Shown piece by piece: positions 33,585-41,914 of a DNA stretch of 64,000 nt. The DNA comes from JAXDTI01 sp034090045 (lineage in GTDB: Bacteria; Actinomycetota; Actinomycetes; Actinomycetales; Actinomycetaceae), in the NCBI GenBank assembly GCA_034090045.1, contig JAXDTI010000003.1, forward strand, positions 1-64,000, read 5' to 3'. A program made the position numbers and the translations under genes. Under the pieces are notes generated by a model. The model saw nothing but the letters and a program-made list of their open reading frames with translations. It did not search any database and was not told where the DNA came from. Within the stretch, counting starts at the first letter, position 1. Each line of letters begins with the position of its first letter.

Positions 33585-34979
33585 ATGAACGACAACTTCG
33601 ACGACTTCTTTCGCTCGTTCATAAACGGCGGTGGCGGATTCCAGCTGCCCGGTAGTTTTAACCCAATCGACTTGATGAAACAGATACAGCAACTGTTCAA
33701 CGGCAGCGCCCAACCCGTCAACTGGGAGACCGCAACCGAAACGGCGATGCGTAAAATAGCTGGTGAACCACAAATGAGTGCCGGTGATGCGGCACGGGTG
33801 CGAGACGCACTCCGGGCGGCACAACTGTGGCTGGATCCGGCAACAAGTATCTCCCCCAACAGTGGGCAGGCGGCGGCATGGAGCCGCAAACAGTGGGTAG
33901 AGAACTCCATTCCGGCGTGGAAAAACCTGTGCGAACCAATAGCTGTGAACACCACGCACGCATTGGCCGGGGCAATCGAAAAACAGATGGGGTCGCAACT
34001 GTCTGACCTGAAAGCCATTGCCGCTGTCCCCGGGATGCCGGGGCTGACAGAAAACCTCGGGCCAATCAGCATGGACAACGTGTTCCGTTCACTCTCCGGG
34101 TTGCTCTATGGGATTCGCCTGGGAGAGGCAATCGGCACGCTCGCATCAAACGCCTTCGGTTCCTGCGACATTGGCTTGCCCATTACAGACGGATCCCTGT
34201 CTGCCCTGATTTGGGCGAATGTGAACGAGTTCGCCTCCGATTTGGATATCGGGGCTGAGGATGCGTTGACTTTCCTGGCGTTACGGCAATCAGCGCAAGC
34301 TCGCCTGCTCGGCTCGGTTCCGTGGCTGGCAATGGAACTCGAAAATGCGGTGCTGACCTATGCTACCGAAATACAAATCGACGAGGACGCAATCGAACGA
34401 ATGGTCTCCAACCTGCAAGAAGGCATGATTTCTATGGATGGGTTGCAGCAGAGCCTGGGAGACGCATCGACCCTCGACATATTCTCGACCAAACCGACCC
34501 CGGCACAGACCCGGGCAGCTGAGCGTCTGGAACAGCTACTCGCAGTATCCGAAGGGTGGGTTGACGAGGTGACCCTGCGCGCAGGCACCCCCTATATACC
34601 GACTGTCCTGCCCCTGACCGAGATGATGCGGCGACGCAAGGCTATGGGAACACCGGTCGAACAGATGCTTAAAATCCTGATCGGCTTGGAGGTCTCCCCC
34701 GCCCGTAGCCGCAACGCCCAAAAACTGTGGAGCAAGCTCACCGATGAGGTCGGTATCGAAGGACGCGACCGATACTTTACCCACCCGGACGTGATACCGA
34801 CTCTCGAAGAACTCGAAGACCCCGAACATTTCCTGGAACACCGGGTCGGAATGAGTGCCGAAAATGCCGCACTCGATGATGAACTTAACTCGATGCTGGA
34901 TGGCACACTCGGATGGGCAGAAGGATTGAGCCCCGAAATTGATTCCGAGGGAGATGCCGGTAAAGGTAGCGAAAACTGA
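33585..34979 (+). CDS. DUF2342 / zincin-like protein without HExxH
   Basis: A 464-aa actinobacterial protein of the DUF2342 'putative hydrolase' group. Family blocks seen: the Gly/Phe-rich start with GGGGFQLPGSFNPIDLMKQI, the helical region PNSGQAAAWSRKQWVENSIPAW, and a VPWL block. Where related zinc-dependent members have HExxH, this one reads LALRQSAQARLLGSVPWL, so no zinc ligand pair is present. The role is unknown. It has a GGAGGAGAC ribosome site and ends 84 bases before the ThiF-like gene, likely co-transcribed. Confidence 0.8.
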   Translation: MNDNFDDFFRSFINGGGGFQLPGSFNPIDLMKQIQQLFNGSAQPVNWETATETAMRKIAGEPQMSAGDAARVRDALRAAQLWLDPATSISPNSGQAAAWSRKQWVENSIPAWKNLCEPIAVNTTHALAGAIEKQMGSQLSDLKAIAAVPGMPGLTENLGPISMDNVFRSLSGLLYGIRLGEAIGTLASNAFGSCDIGLPITDGSLSALIWANVNEFASDLDIGAEDALTFLALRQSAQARLLGSVPWLAMELENAVLTYATEIQIDEDAIERMVSNLQEGMISMDGLQQSLGDASTLDIFSTKPTPAQTRAAERLEQLLAVSEGWVDEVTLRAGTPYIPTVLPLTEMMRRRKAMGTPVEQMLKILIGLEVSPARSRNAQKLWSKLTDEVGIEGRDRYFTHPDVIPTLEELEDPEHFLEHRVGMSAENAALDDELNSMLDGTLGWAEGLSPEIDSEGDAGKGSEN

Positions 34980-35015
34980 ACCGGCAGAACTTCGCGGAAC
35001 TGCACAAACAGTGAG

Positions 35016-35024
35016 TTATCCACA
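35016..35024 (+). promoter_or_regulatory. TTATCCACA (DnaA-box-like) motif 1
   Basis: A perfect TTATCCACA 9-mer, inside AGTTATCCACAGG, in the intergenic space before the ThiF-like gene. Two more copies stand at 37974 and 41866. Confidence 0.5.
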
Positions 35025-35063
35025 GGCGGTTGCAAAACAGATTCACTATGCGACCCTGGAAAT

Positions 35064-35945
35064 ATGTGGATTGACACACCAATATCCGTCATAGAGCGCC
35101 CCGACAATCAACTCCAGCTCGGTTCCGACCCGAACACCTCGACGATACTGTCTCAGGTGTCTGCCCGAGACGCAACCTTGATACGGAAAATATGTTCAGT
35201 GAAATCACCGGCAGATATGAGGAGACTGCGTTCCAACTATCCGCAGGTGACCGAATTGGAAAAAATGCTCGTTGCAGCCGGATACGGGGTTCAGCGTTTC
35301 CATGACTACCCGGAAATACGCTGGGCAGAGCGTATGCGGGTACCCTCACCGGAGGCGACCCGCGCGTCAGCAACAATCGCTATAAGCGGGCTTGGTCGGG
35401 TAGGGGAAGCAGCCGCTCGACTATTCGCGCACTCCGGGATTGGGAAAATCCAGCTCTCCGGAACCGAAGCGAGCATGGTTGCTGCTGAACTCGCCGATTC
35501 GCCCAGTGCTGTCACGGCGCAACCGTATCTGACACCGAGTGTCGCAATCCGGGTAACATCACACACCTTCGACCTGGCGTGGGCGCGCGAATGTGTAAAC
35601 GACCGGGTTGCTCACCTGCCAATAGTGATACACGAGTCCAGTATCGACATCGGGCCGTTCGTGGTCGTTGGGGTTAGCCCCTGCCTGGAGTGCGTCATGC
35701 GTCAGCGAGCAGAATACGACCCTGATGCGACAGCGGTGGCAGCGCAACTGGGGGGCGCCCCAGAAATAACTCCAGATATTATTGTCGCTAACCGGGCAGC
35801 AGCATTCGCAGCCAGCCAAACAATCAATTATCTGCAAGGATACCTGCCAGAAACCGTTTCGTCGCTGTGGCGAATCAATCCTTTGGAAGCGGTGGCAACC
35901 TGGGAAAAACAGTATCCATATCGCGACTGCCGCTGCCGACTGTGA
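35064..35945 (+). CDS. ThiF/E1-like adenylyltransferase-fold protein
   Basis: A 293-aa protein. Residues 1-95 form an N-terminal part with no motif I know; about 103-215 has the Rossmann-type ThiF fold with SGLGRVGEAAARLFAHSGIGKIQLSG. A CLECVMRQRAE pair (near 216-226) and the terminal CRC suggest a structural zinc site. The usual catalytic Arg/Lys/Asp residues of E1 enzymes are not obvious, so activity is uncertain. This type of orphan ThiF protein is found in many actinobacteria near uvrD2 and DUF2342; a link with the peptide cluster 28 kb away cannot be shown. Confidence 0.75.
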   Translation: MWIDTPISVIERPDNQLQLGSDPNTSTILSQVSARDATLIRKICSVKSPADMRRLRSNYPQVTELEKMLVAAGYGVQRFHDYPEIRWAERMRVPSPEATRASATIAISGLGRVGEAAARLFAHSGIGKIQLSGTEASMVAAELADSPSAVTAQPYLTPSVAIRVTSHTFDLAWARECVNDRVAHLPIVIHESSIDIGPFVVVGVSPCLECVMRQRAEYDPDATAVAAQLGGAPEITPDIIVANRAAAFAASQTINYLQGYLPETVSSLWRINPLEAVATWEKQYPYRDCRCRL

Positions 35946-35949
35946 TAAA

Positions 35950-37929
35950 TCAGCGTCCCTCCACCAGTCGAATAATCTCAGCACCGAAAGCATCGAGTTT
36001 GGTCTGCCCGACACCGCGAACTCGCAGTAGTTGAATAGCACTACGGGGACGAACTTTCGCTATTTCGAGTAGGGTCGCATCCGAGAACACGGTGTAGGCG
36101 GGCGCGTCGGCCACGGCGGCTCGTTCCATGCGCCACTGCCGCAGGCGCTCAAAAAGCTCTGCGGATTCGTCGTCAAGTTCCTGTATCCGCTGACGAGTCT
36201 GTTTGCGCCGAGACAGACGTTGAGAGGAAGCTCGGGTGGGGGCAAAGATCGGCCAAAAGTCCGATAGGAAACGGCTCAGTTTTCTACCACCCGAGCCGCT
36301 ACCGCCACGGCTCGCCGCAAATGATAGCTGCAGGTCAGTCTGTGCCCTGGTGATAGCAACATACAGCAATCGGCGTTCCTCGGCTAGTTCAGCTTCACTG
36401 CGAGCCTGGGAGATCGGAATCAAACCGTCATGGCAGCCTATAACAAATACTCGCTGCCATTCGAGTCCCTTAGCCGAATGAATGGTTCCGAGCGTGACCG
36501 CCGCCAGAGTCGGTTCATAGTCCTCTCCTCGGCGCTGCTCCAGCTCGGCAACGAACTCGCTGAGCGTAGCGGCAGGCACGGATTGCCCCAGCTCCAAGAG
36601 CGCCTGCAGATTCTCCCAGCGTTCCCTGCTCGCCCCCCGAACCTCAGGCGGTTGAGAGGTCCAGCCAAGAGCAGAAACCACATCGATAAGTACCGCCGCG
36701 AGTGGCTCATCCGGATTCACCATTGAACGAGAACGCAACGAACTGATTGCCTGCAAGATTTCGGTTCGCTGAAAGAAGCGTCGTTCTCCGCGGGTAGTGA
36801 ATGGGATGTGCCTGTCAGATAGCTCCCGTTCCAGCAGCGCAGATTGCGAATTCACGCGATAGAGCAACGCCAAATCATTCGGGCTCGTGCCCGCATCGAT
36901 GAGGCTTTTTATCTGTGTTGCGACATCAGCGGCCTCCTCAACATCACTGTCGTATTTACGGTATTGAACCTTCACCCCATCGGGTTGCTGAGCAATCAAC
37001 CTAACCGCTCCCGGCTGCGAAGCCATGACACCGTTGGCGAGCTGAACAATCTGCGGGGTCGAACGATAATCCCGATTCAGGGTAATGACTTTCGCATCCG
37101 GATAGTGTTCCTTAAAGCCGGTGAGGAAACGCGAGGTCGCGCCGGTAAAAGAATAGATAGTCTGGGCGGCGTCACCGACCACACACAGGCTGCGGGAACG
37201 CCCCATCCACGCCTCAAGTAGTTCCTGTTGTAGCGGAGAAACATCCTGGTATTCGTCTACTATGAAATGGCGGTAGGAGCCGTTGATGCGGGCAGCAATA
37301 TCTGGACGATCCTGCATGATACCGAGCATCAAAACCAAAACATCCTCGAAATCAATGACACCGCGTTCCGACTTAGCGTCCTGATATGCCTCCATAACCT
37401 TGACGAACTGTTCTGCGGGCATCGCTGCCGGGGTCGGACGTCCCAGCTGTCGAACCCGTTGCGGATATTCCTCGGGTGGAACCATCGAGACCGCAACCCA
37501 TTCGATTTCGGCGGAAATGTCCCGGATTCGTTCCCGGTTGGGAATCAGGTTCATGCGGGCACAGGCCGCAGCCACCAGCGTAGCTTTATGCTCCTGTACG
37601 GTCGGGGTATCGCCGCCGACCGCGTAGGGCCAGAAATAGCGCAGCTGCCGGAGAGCCTGGGAATGAAAAGTGCGGGCACTCACCCCCTCAACGCCGAGCA
37701 CAGCCAGTCGGGAACGCAGCTCCCCGGCAGCTTTCTTTGTGAAAGTCAGCGCCAAAACCTCACGCGGGTTCCATTGACCAGAGACTGCGGCATAGGCGAT
37801 GCGGTAGGTTATCGCGCGAGTCTTGCCAGTTCCGGCGCCGGCGCGCACACAAATCGGTCCGGTCAGGGTGGTAGCAACCTCCCGCTGCTGCGGATCTAAA
37901 TGCTGCAATAGTTCATCTGCGCTCTCCAT
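35950..37929 (-). CDS. uvrD2: ATP-dependent DNA helicase UvrD2-like, with HRDC domain
   Basis: A 659-aa superfamily-1 helicase. Motif I is AGAGTGKTR near 25-33; FIVDEYQDVS is motif II; TLNRDYRSTPQI and GLEWQRVFVIG are later motifs, ending in motif VI RLLYVAITRAQTDL. An HRDC domain fills the last 75 residues (about 580-655: YTVFSDATLLEIAKVRPRSAIQLLRVRGVG). The mycobacterial UvrD2 has this same layout. I start at the ATG at 37929: it gives a MESADELLQHLDPQQREV start and leaves an 80-base gap to the divergent rph; the longer frame would overlap rph's ATG. Confidence 0.93.
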   Translation of the reverse strand: MESADELLQHLDPQQREVATTLTGPICVRAGAGTGKTRAITYRIAYAAVSGQWNPREVLALTFTKKAAGELRSRLAVLGVEGVSARTFHSQALRQLRYFWPYAVGGDTPTVQEHKATLVAAACARMNLIPNRERIRDISAEIEWVAVSMVPPEEYPQRVRQLGRPTPAAMPAEQFVKVMEAYQDAKSERGVIDFEDVLVLMLGIMQDRPDIAARINGSYRHFIVDEYQDVSPLQQELLEAWMGRSRSLCVVGDAAQTIYSFTGATSRFLTGFKEHYPDAKVITLNRDYRSTPQIVQLANGVMASQPGAVRLIAQQPDGVKVQYRKYDSDVEEAADVATQIKSLIDAGTSPNDLALLYRVNSQSALLERELSDRHIPFTTRGERRFFQRTEILQAISSLRSRSMVNPDEPLAAVLIDVVSALGWTSQPPEVRGASRERWENLQALLELGQSVPAATLSEFVAELEQRRGEDYEPTLAAVTLGTIHSAKGLEWQRVFVIGCHDGLIPISQARSEAELAEERRLLYVAITRAQTDLQLSFAASRGGSGSGGRKLSRFLSDFWPIFAPTRASSQRLSRRKQTRQRIQELDDESAELFERLRQWRMERAAVADAPAYTVFSDATLLEIAKVRPRSAIQLLRVRGVGQTKLDAFGAEIIRLVEGR

Positions 37930-37973
37930 GCCTTCATTCTCGCATGGGGCACCTACATTTTTTGGGGCGGGTC

Positions 37974-37982
37974 TGTGGATAA
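37974..37982 (-). promoter_or_regulatory. TTATCCACA (DnaA-box-like) motif 2
   Basis: The same 9-mer in the 80-base divergent gap between uvrD2 and rph. Confidence 0.5.
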
Positions 37983-38008
37983 CTCCCGTATCGCGATACC
38001 CTGGAGAC

Positions 38009-38758
38009 ATGGACGATTATCAAGTTGATTACACTGCCGGGGTTCGCGACGATGGGCGCGCCCCCGATGAGCTACGCAAAATAGATATTCAACCGGGATG
38101 GTTGGACTCCGCTGAGGGGTCGGCACTGATCTGTTTCGGAAACACCCGAGTGCTGTGCGCGGCATCGCTGACCGCCGGGGTGCCGCGTTGGCGCAAAGAC
38201 TCCGGGATGGGCTGGGTCACCGGCGAATACGCGATGCTGCCACGTGCCACCTCCAGCCGAAACCAACGTGAATCCGTGAAAGGAAAGATCGGCGGCCGCA
38301 CCCATGAAATCTCGCGGCTGCTGGGGCGTTCGCTGCGCGCGGTAGTTGACATGGGAAAACTCGGCGAAAACACCATCGTTTTGGACTGTGATGTGCTTCA
38401 GGCCGATGGCGGTACCCGAACCGCGGCAATTACCGGCGCGTGGGTGGCACTTCAGCAGGCAATCAGATACGGAGCGGAACACGATATGTTGCCGGAAAAC
38501 GCCTTGACCGGGCAGGTTGCTGCGATTTCGGTGGGCATAATAGACGGGGTTCCGTGCCTGGATTTGCCCTATACCGAAGACGTGCGAGCCGGAACCGACA
38601 TGAATGTGGTAATGACCGGTGCCGGAAAGTTTGTGGAGGTTCAGGGCACCGCAGAGCACAGCGAGTTTTCTCGCCCCGAACTGCAGCAACTTTTGGATTT
38701 AGCGGAAAAGGGTATAGGTGAACTTCACGAGATTCAGGCTCGGGCGGTCAGCTTATGA
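38009..38758 (+). CDS. rph: Ribonuclease PH
   Basis: A 249-aa phosphorolytic 3'-5' exoribonuclease that trims tRNA ends. It has RKIDIQPGWLDSAEGSALICFGNTRVLCAASL, MLPRATSSRNQRESVKGKIGGRTHEISRLLGRSLRAVVD, VLDCDVLQADGGTRTAAI and DLPYTEDVRAGTDMNVVMT, all family blocks. The ATG at 38009 has GGAG close before it; an open frame further upstream has no similarity. It overlaps rdgB by four bases (ATGA). Confidence 0.97.
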   Translation: MDDYQVDYTAGVRDDGRAPDELRKIDIQPGWLDSAEGSALICFGNTRVLCAASLTAGVPRWRKDSGMGWVTGEYAMLPRATSSRNQRESVKGKIGGRTHEISRLLGRSLRAVVDMGKLGENTIVLDCDVLQADGGTRTAAITGAWVALQQAIRYGAEHDMLPENALTGQVAAISVGIIDGVPCLDLPYTEDVRAGTDMNVVMTGAGKFVEVQGTAEHSEFSRPELQQLLDLAEKGIGELHEIQARAVSL

Positions 38759-39390
38759 ACTCCAGCGAGAAACATCGCCTGGTGCTCGCCACCTCCAATC
38801 GCGAAAAACTGCGGGAACTAGTTGAGCTGCTAAACCCGATTGTGCCCGGTTTCAGCCCCGAAATGGTGGCTGTCATGGGAGATTACAATATTCCTGATGT
38901 TCGTGAAACCGGTGTGACTTTCACCGAGAATGCCCTGTTGAAGGCACGCGCGGTATGTGCAGCAACCGGTCTGCCCGCACTTGCAGATGACTCTGGGCTG
39001 TGCGTGGATGTTATGGGTGGAGCACCCGGTATTCTTTCGGCGCGCTGGGCAGGCCGCCACGGAGACGACCAGGCGAACCTGGAGCTGCTGCTCAACCAGC
39101 TGGCGGATATCGAGGATCCGCATCGCGGCGCTGCCTTTGTGTGCGCCGCAGTAATCGTCACCCCAGATGGGACAGAGCGTCATGTTGTCGAGGAGATGCG
39201 CGGGCGGTTACTGAAGGCACCCAGGGGGGAAAACGGCTTCGGCTATGACCCGATTTTTCAACCCGAGGGCTATACGGTGTCCAACGCCGAATTGCAACCA
39301 GCCGAGAAGAATCGGATATCGCATCGCGGCAAGGCCATGCGGGCACTCGCCCCGGTGGTAGCGACCGTTATAGAGCTCACTCGGCGGTAG
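38755..39390 (+). CDS. rdgB: XTP/dITP diphosphatase (HAM1/RdgB family)
   Basis: A 211-aa pyrophosphatase that removes ITP, dITP and XTP. The start LVLATSNREKLRELVELL (SxNxxK type), the ETGVTFTENALLKARAVCAATGLPALADDSGLCVDVMGGAPGILSARWAG block, and FGYDPIFQPEGY and HRGKAMRAL near the end are family marks. Translationally coupled to rph, the common actinobacterial pair. Confidence 0.97.
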   Translation: MNSSEKHRLVLATSNREKLRELVELLNPIVPGFSPEMVAVMGDYNIPDVRETGVTFTENALLKARAVCAATGLPALADDSGLCVDVMGGAPGILSARWAGRHGDDQANLELLLNQLADIEDPHRGAAFVCAAVIVTPDGTERHVVEEMRGRLLKAPRGENGFGYDPIFQPEGYTVSNAELQPAEKNRISHRGKAMRALAPVVATVIELTRR

Positions 39391-39452
39391 CCGGGCGGAA
39401 ATAATATGCCACCGATGGTTCCTCGACTGTTTCGCCCTGCCCGCCCTCGGTT

Positions 39453-41873
39453 TCAGATACCTTTTTCCAAAACCTCTCCAAAGTGCGTCTCGTCCAGTAC
39501 TGGCACCCCGAGCGCTGCTGCTTTTGCCACCTTTGAACCGGCACCGGGACCGGCAATCACCAGGTCAGTTTTCCGCGATACCGAACCGGCAGCCCGCCCT
39601 CCGCGCGCAATAATCGCAGCCTTTGCCCCCTCCCGGTCATAACCGGGCATGGCACCGGAAACCACGATGGTTTTCCCGGCGAGAGTCTGCTCCAACTGGT
39701 CGTTTTCTGCTTCGTCAGCAAAACCTACACCGCGTGCCTGCCAAGCGGCGATAATGCGCCTATGCTCCGGGTCAGCCAGATAGTCCGAAACTGAGCCAGC
39801 GATCACCTCGCCAACCCCGGCCACCTGCGATAGCTCCTCGACATCAGCGGCAACTATCGCATCGAGTGAGCGATATCGAGCAGCCAGAGCCCGCGCGGCG
39901 CTCGGGCCGACATGGCGAATGGAGAGCGCCACCAAAAAACGATAGAGAGACCGGGTTTTCGCGGTCTCCAATTGTTCAATCAGCTTTACCAAATCAGCGT
40001 TCGGACCACCAGAGCGGGCATCACAATTCCAAAAGTAACGCTGCTGCATCCAGGCCCGTGCCGACCCCTCATTCTCCGGATCCTGTTCAGAGCGTAAGAC
40101 CCATCCCGGCATGCGTTTCTCGACCTCAGCTGCCTGCGTTTTCGTGAGATTTCGTCGCCGCCAAACCCGCACATCCGACAGGTCAATGTCGGGCAGTTCA
40201 AAAACCTCGGCGAGAGAGTTAATCACCGGGGTTTGCGACACTGGCAGCAGCATCTCTACCGCCTCGCCATCATCATCCACACCGGTGGTGTTGAGAATCA
40301 GTTCTCCATCAGCCCCCCATACCGGCTCCCCGTCCAGCAACGCCGCAACTACCTGGTCACGGTCGTTCTCAGGCTGGGTGAGGGCAAGCGCAGACTCATC
40401 CCCCAGCCCCTCGATGTCGAGTGCCCCACGGGAACCGATATGCGCCAGCTTCTCGGTGAGCTGCGCGGGACAACCATCGGTGTTAGGGCAGCGCAGATCG
40501 ACATCACCTTTCTTCTCGGGGCGCAGCTGCGCACCGCAGGAAGGGCAGTGTGTCGGCATCACAAACTCACGTTCGGAGCCGTCACGCAAATCAACTACCG
40601 GGGCAACAATCTCGGGGATAATGTCGCCGGCTTTGCGCAGCACCACCGTATCGCCGATGAGCACCCCCTTGCGCGCCACCTCCGAGGCATTGTGCAGGGT
40701 CGCACGATGCACATAAGACCCGTCCAAAAGCACTTTCTCCATCACACCGAAAGGGGTGACCCGCCCGGTACGACCGACCTGAACCCGAATATCGAGCAGT
40801 TTCGTATTCACCTCAACGGGGGCAAACTTATAGGCCACCGCCCAGCGCGGTACCCGAGAAGTAAACCCCAAGTCACGCTGCCGATCAATATCGTCGATTT
40901 TGATTACCACCCCGTCGATGCCGTGAGAAAAATCGGGACGCATCTGACCTAACTCGGTGATACGTTCGATGACGGCACTGTAGGTTTCAGCCCGTATCAC
41001 CCGCTCAGATACCGGCAACCCCCAGGAACGAAGCTGAGCGAACCATCCGGAAAGCGAAGTGATTTCTGGTCCGTTAACAACCTGACCGACACCGTGAACA
41101 GTGAGCGCCAAAGGACGTGCGGCAGTGATTGCCGGATCCTTTTGACGTAGCGAACCGGCGGCAGCGTTACGGGGATTAACGAATGGTTTCAGCTGATTCG
41201 ACACCCAGGATGGCGGCAGCGGAGCGGCCTTGCTCAACCCGGAGGCGACCCGCTCGTTGTGTTCACGACGTTTCGCCTCATTCGCTGCTGCTCGCTGAGC
41301 GTTGAGAGCCTCGAAATCAGCTAGCGGAAAATAAACCTCCCCACGCACCTCCATTTCGGCGGGTATCGCTTCGCCGTGTAGCTTCCCCGGAATACCGGAA
41401 ATAGTGCGAACATTTGCGCTAACATCCTCCCCGACCCGACCGTCACCACGGGTGGCAGCCCACTGCAGCACACCGTCACGGTAGAACAGGTTGACCGCTA
41501 AACCGTCGATTTTGGGTTCCACAGTTACCGGTGAGGCGAGCCGGTCGGCACCGGGGGCGAGCAGCTTGGTGCGTTCAAACCAGGCACGCAATTCGGTAAG
41601 CGAAAACACGTCCTCCAAACTGGTCATCTGGGTGGGGTGAGTGATCGGAGCGAAAGCAGTGCCGGCAGCTCCCCCAACAGTTAGGGTCGGGTCGCCCGGT
41701 CCTGCCCAATCGGGATGCTGTTCAGCCAAAAATTGCAGCCGCGCGAACATTAGGTCATATTCGGCATCCGAGAGCGTTGGGGCGTCCTCACCGTAGTATC
41801 GCTCCCGCGCCTCATTTATACGTTCACGCAGTTCAACATAGGTTTCAAGGCTGTCGTCGGAATAGTTATCCAC
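39453..41873 (-). CDS. ligA: NAD-dependent DNA ligase
   Basis: An 806-aa ligase, longer than the usual 670-700. Domain Ia (1-60) has YYGEDAPTLSDAEYD; the adenylation Lys is in VEPKIDGLAVNLF near 125; the OB fold carries VQVGRTGRVTPFG; the four-Cys zinc finger is CPSCGAQLRPEKKGDVDLRCPNTDGCPAQL; HhH repeats follow; a BRCT domain ends it (GKTIVVSGAMPGYDREGAK). An acidic insert of about 100 residues lies between LDIEGLGDESA and the LIEQLETAKTRSLYRFL helix. Start is a GTG at 41873 within a TTATCCACA motif, with no clear ribosome site. Confidence 0.95.
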   Translation of the reverse strand: MDNYSDDSLETYVELRERINEARERYYGEDAPTLSDAEYDLMFARLQFLAEQHPDWAGPGDPTLTVGGAAGTAFAPITHPTQMTSLEDVFSLTELRAWFERTKLLAPGADRLASPVTVEPKIDGLAVNLFYRDGVLQWAATRGDGRVGEDVSANVRTISGIPGKLHGEAIPAEMEVRGEVYFPLADFEALNAQRAAANEAKRREHNERVASGLSKAAPLPPSWVSNQLKPFVNPRNAAAGSLRQKDPAITAARPLALTVHGVGQVVNGPEITSLSGWFAQLRSWGLPVSERVIRAETYSAVIERITELGQMRPDFSHGIDGVVIKIDDIDRQRDLGFTSRVPRWAVAYKFAPVEVNTKLLDIRVQVGRTGRVTPFGVMEKVLLDGSYVHRATLHNASEVARKGVLIGDTVVLRKAGDIIPEIVAPVVDLRDGSEREFVMPTHCPSCGAQLRPEKKGDVDLRCPNTDGCPAQLTEKLAHIGSRGALDIEGLGDESALALTQPENDRDQVVAALLDGEPVWGADGELILNTTGVDDDGEAVEMLLPVSQTPVINSLAEVFELPDIDLSDVRVWRRRNLTKTQAAEVEKRMPGWVLRSEQDPENEGSARAWMQQRYFWNCDARSGGPNADLVKLIEQLETAKTRSLYRFLVALSIRHVGPSAARALAARYRSLDAIVAADVEELSQVAGVGEVIAGSVSDYLADPEHRRIIAAWQARGVGFADEAENDQLEQTLAGKTIVVSGAMPGYDREGAKAAIIARGGRAAGSVSRKTDLVIAGPGAGSKVAKAAALGVPVLDETHFGEVLEKGI

Positions 41874-41874
41874 A
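41866..41874 (+). promoter_or_regulatory. TTATCCACA (DnaA-box-like) motif 3
   Basis: The same 9-mer overlapping the ligA GTG start codon, in the gap to the divergent FHA-FtsK gene. Confidence 0.5.
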
Positions 41875-41914
41875 GGTCAATTTTGCCATAGCTTTTTTCT
41901 ATTAGCCTGGAAAT

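Noticed and set aside
35064..35945. ThiF-like protein as the missing E1 partner of the YcaO cluster
   Set aside because: It is 28 kb away in a conserved core setting with core-like GC; the cluster has its own leader-binding protein.
35011..41876. Replication origin, from the TTATCCACA motifs
   Set aside because: Motifs are single and kilobases apart; no dnaA, dnaN, gidB or clustered boxes are present.
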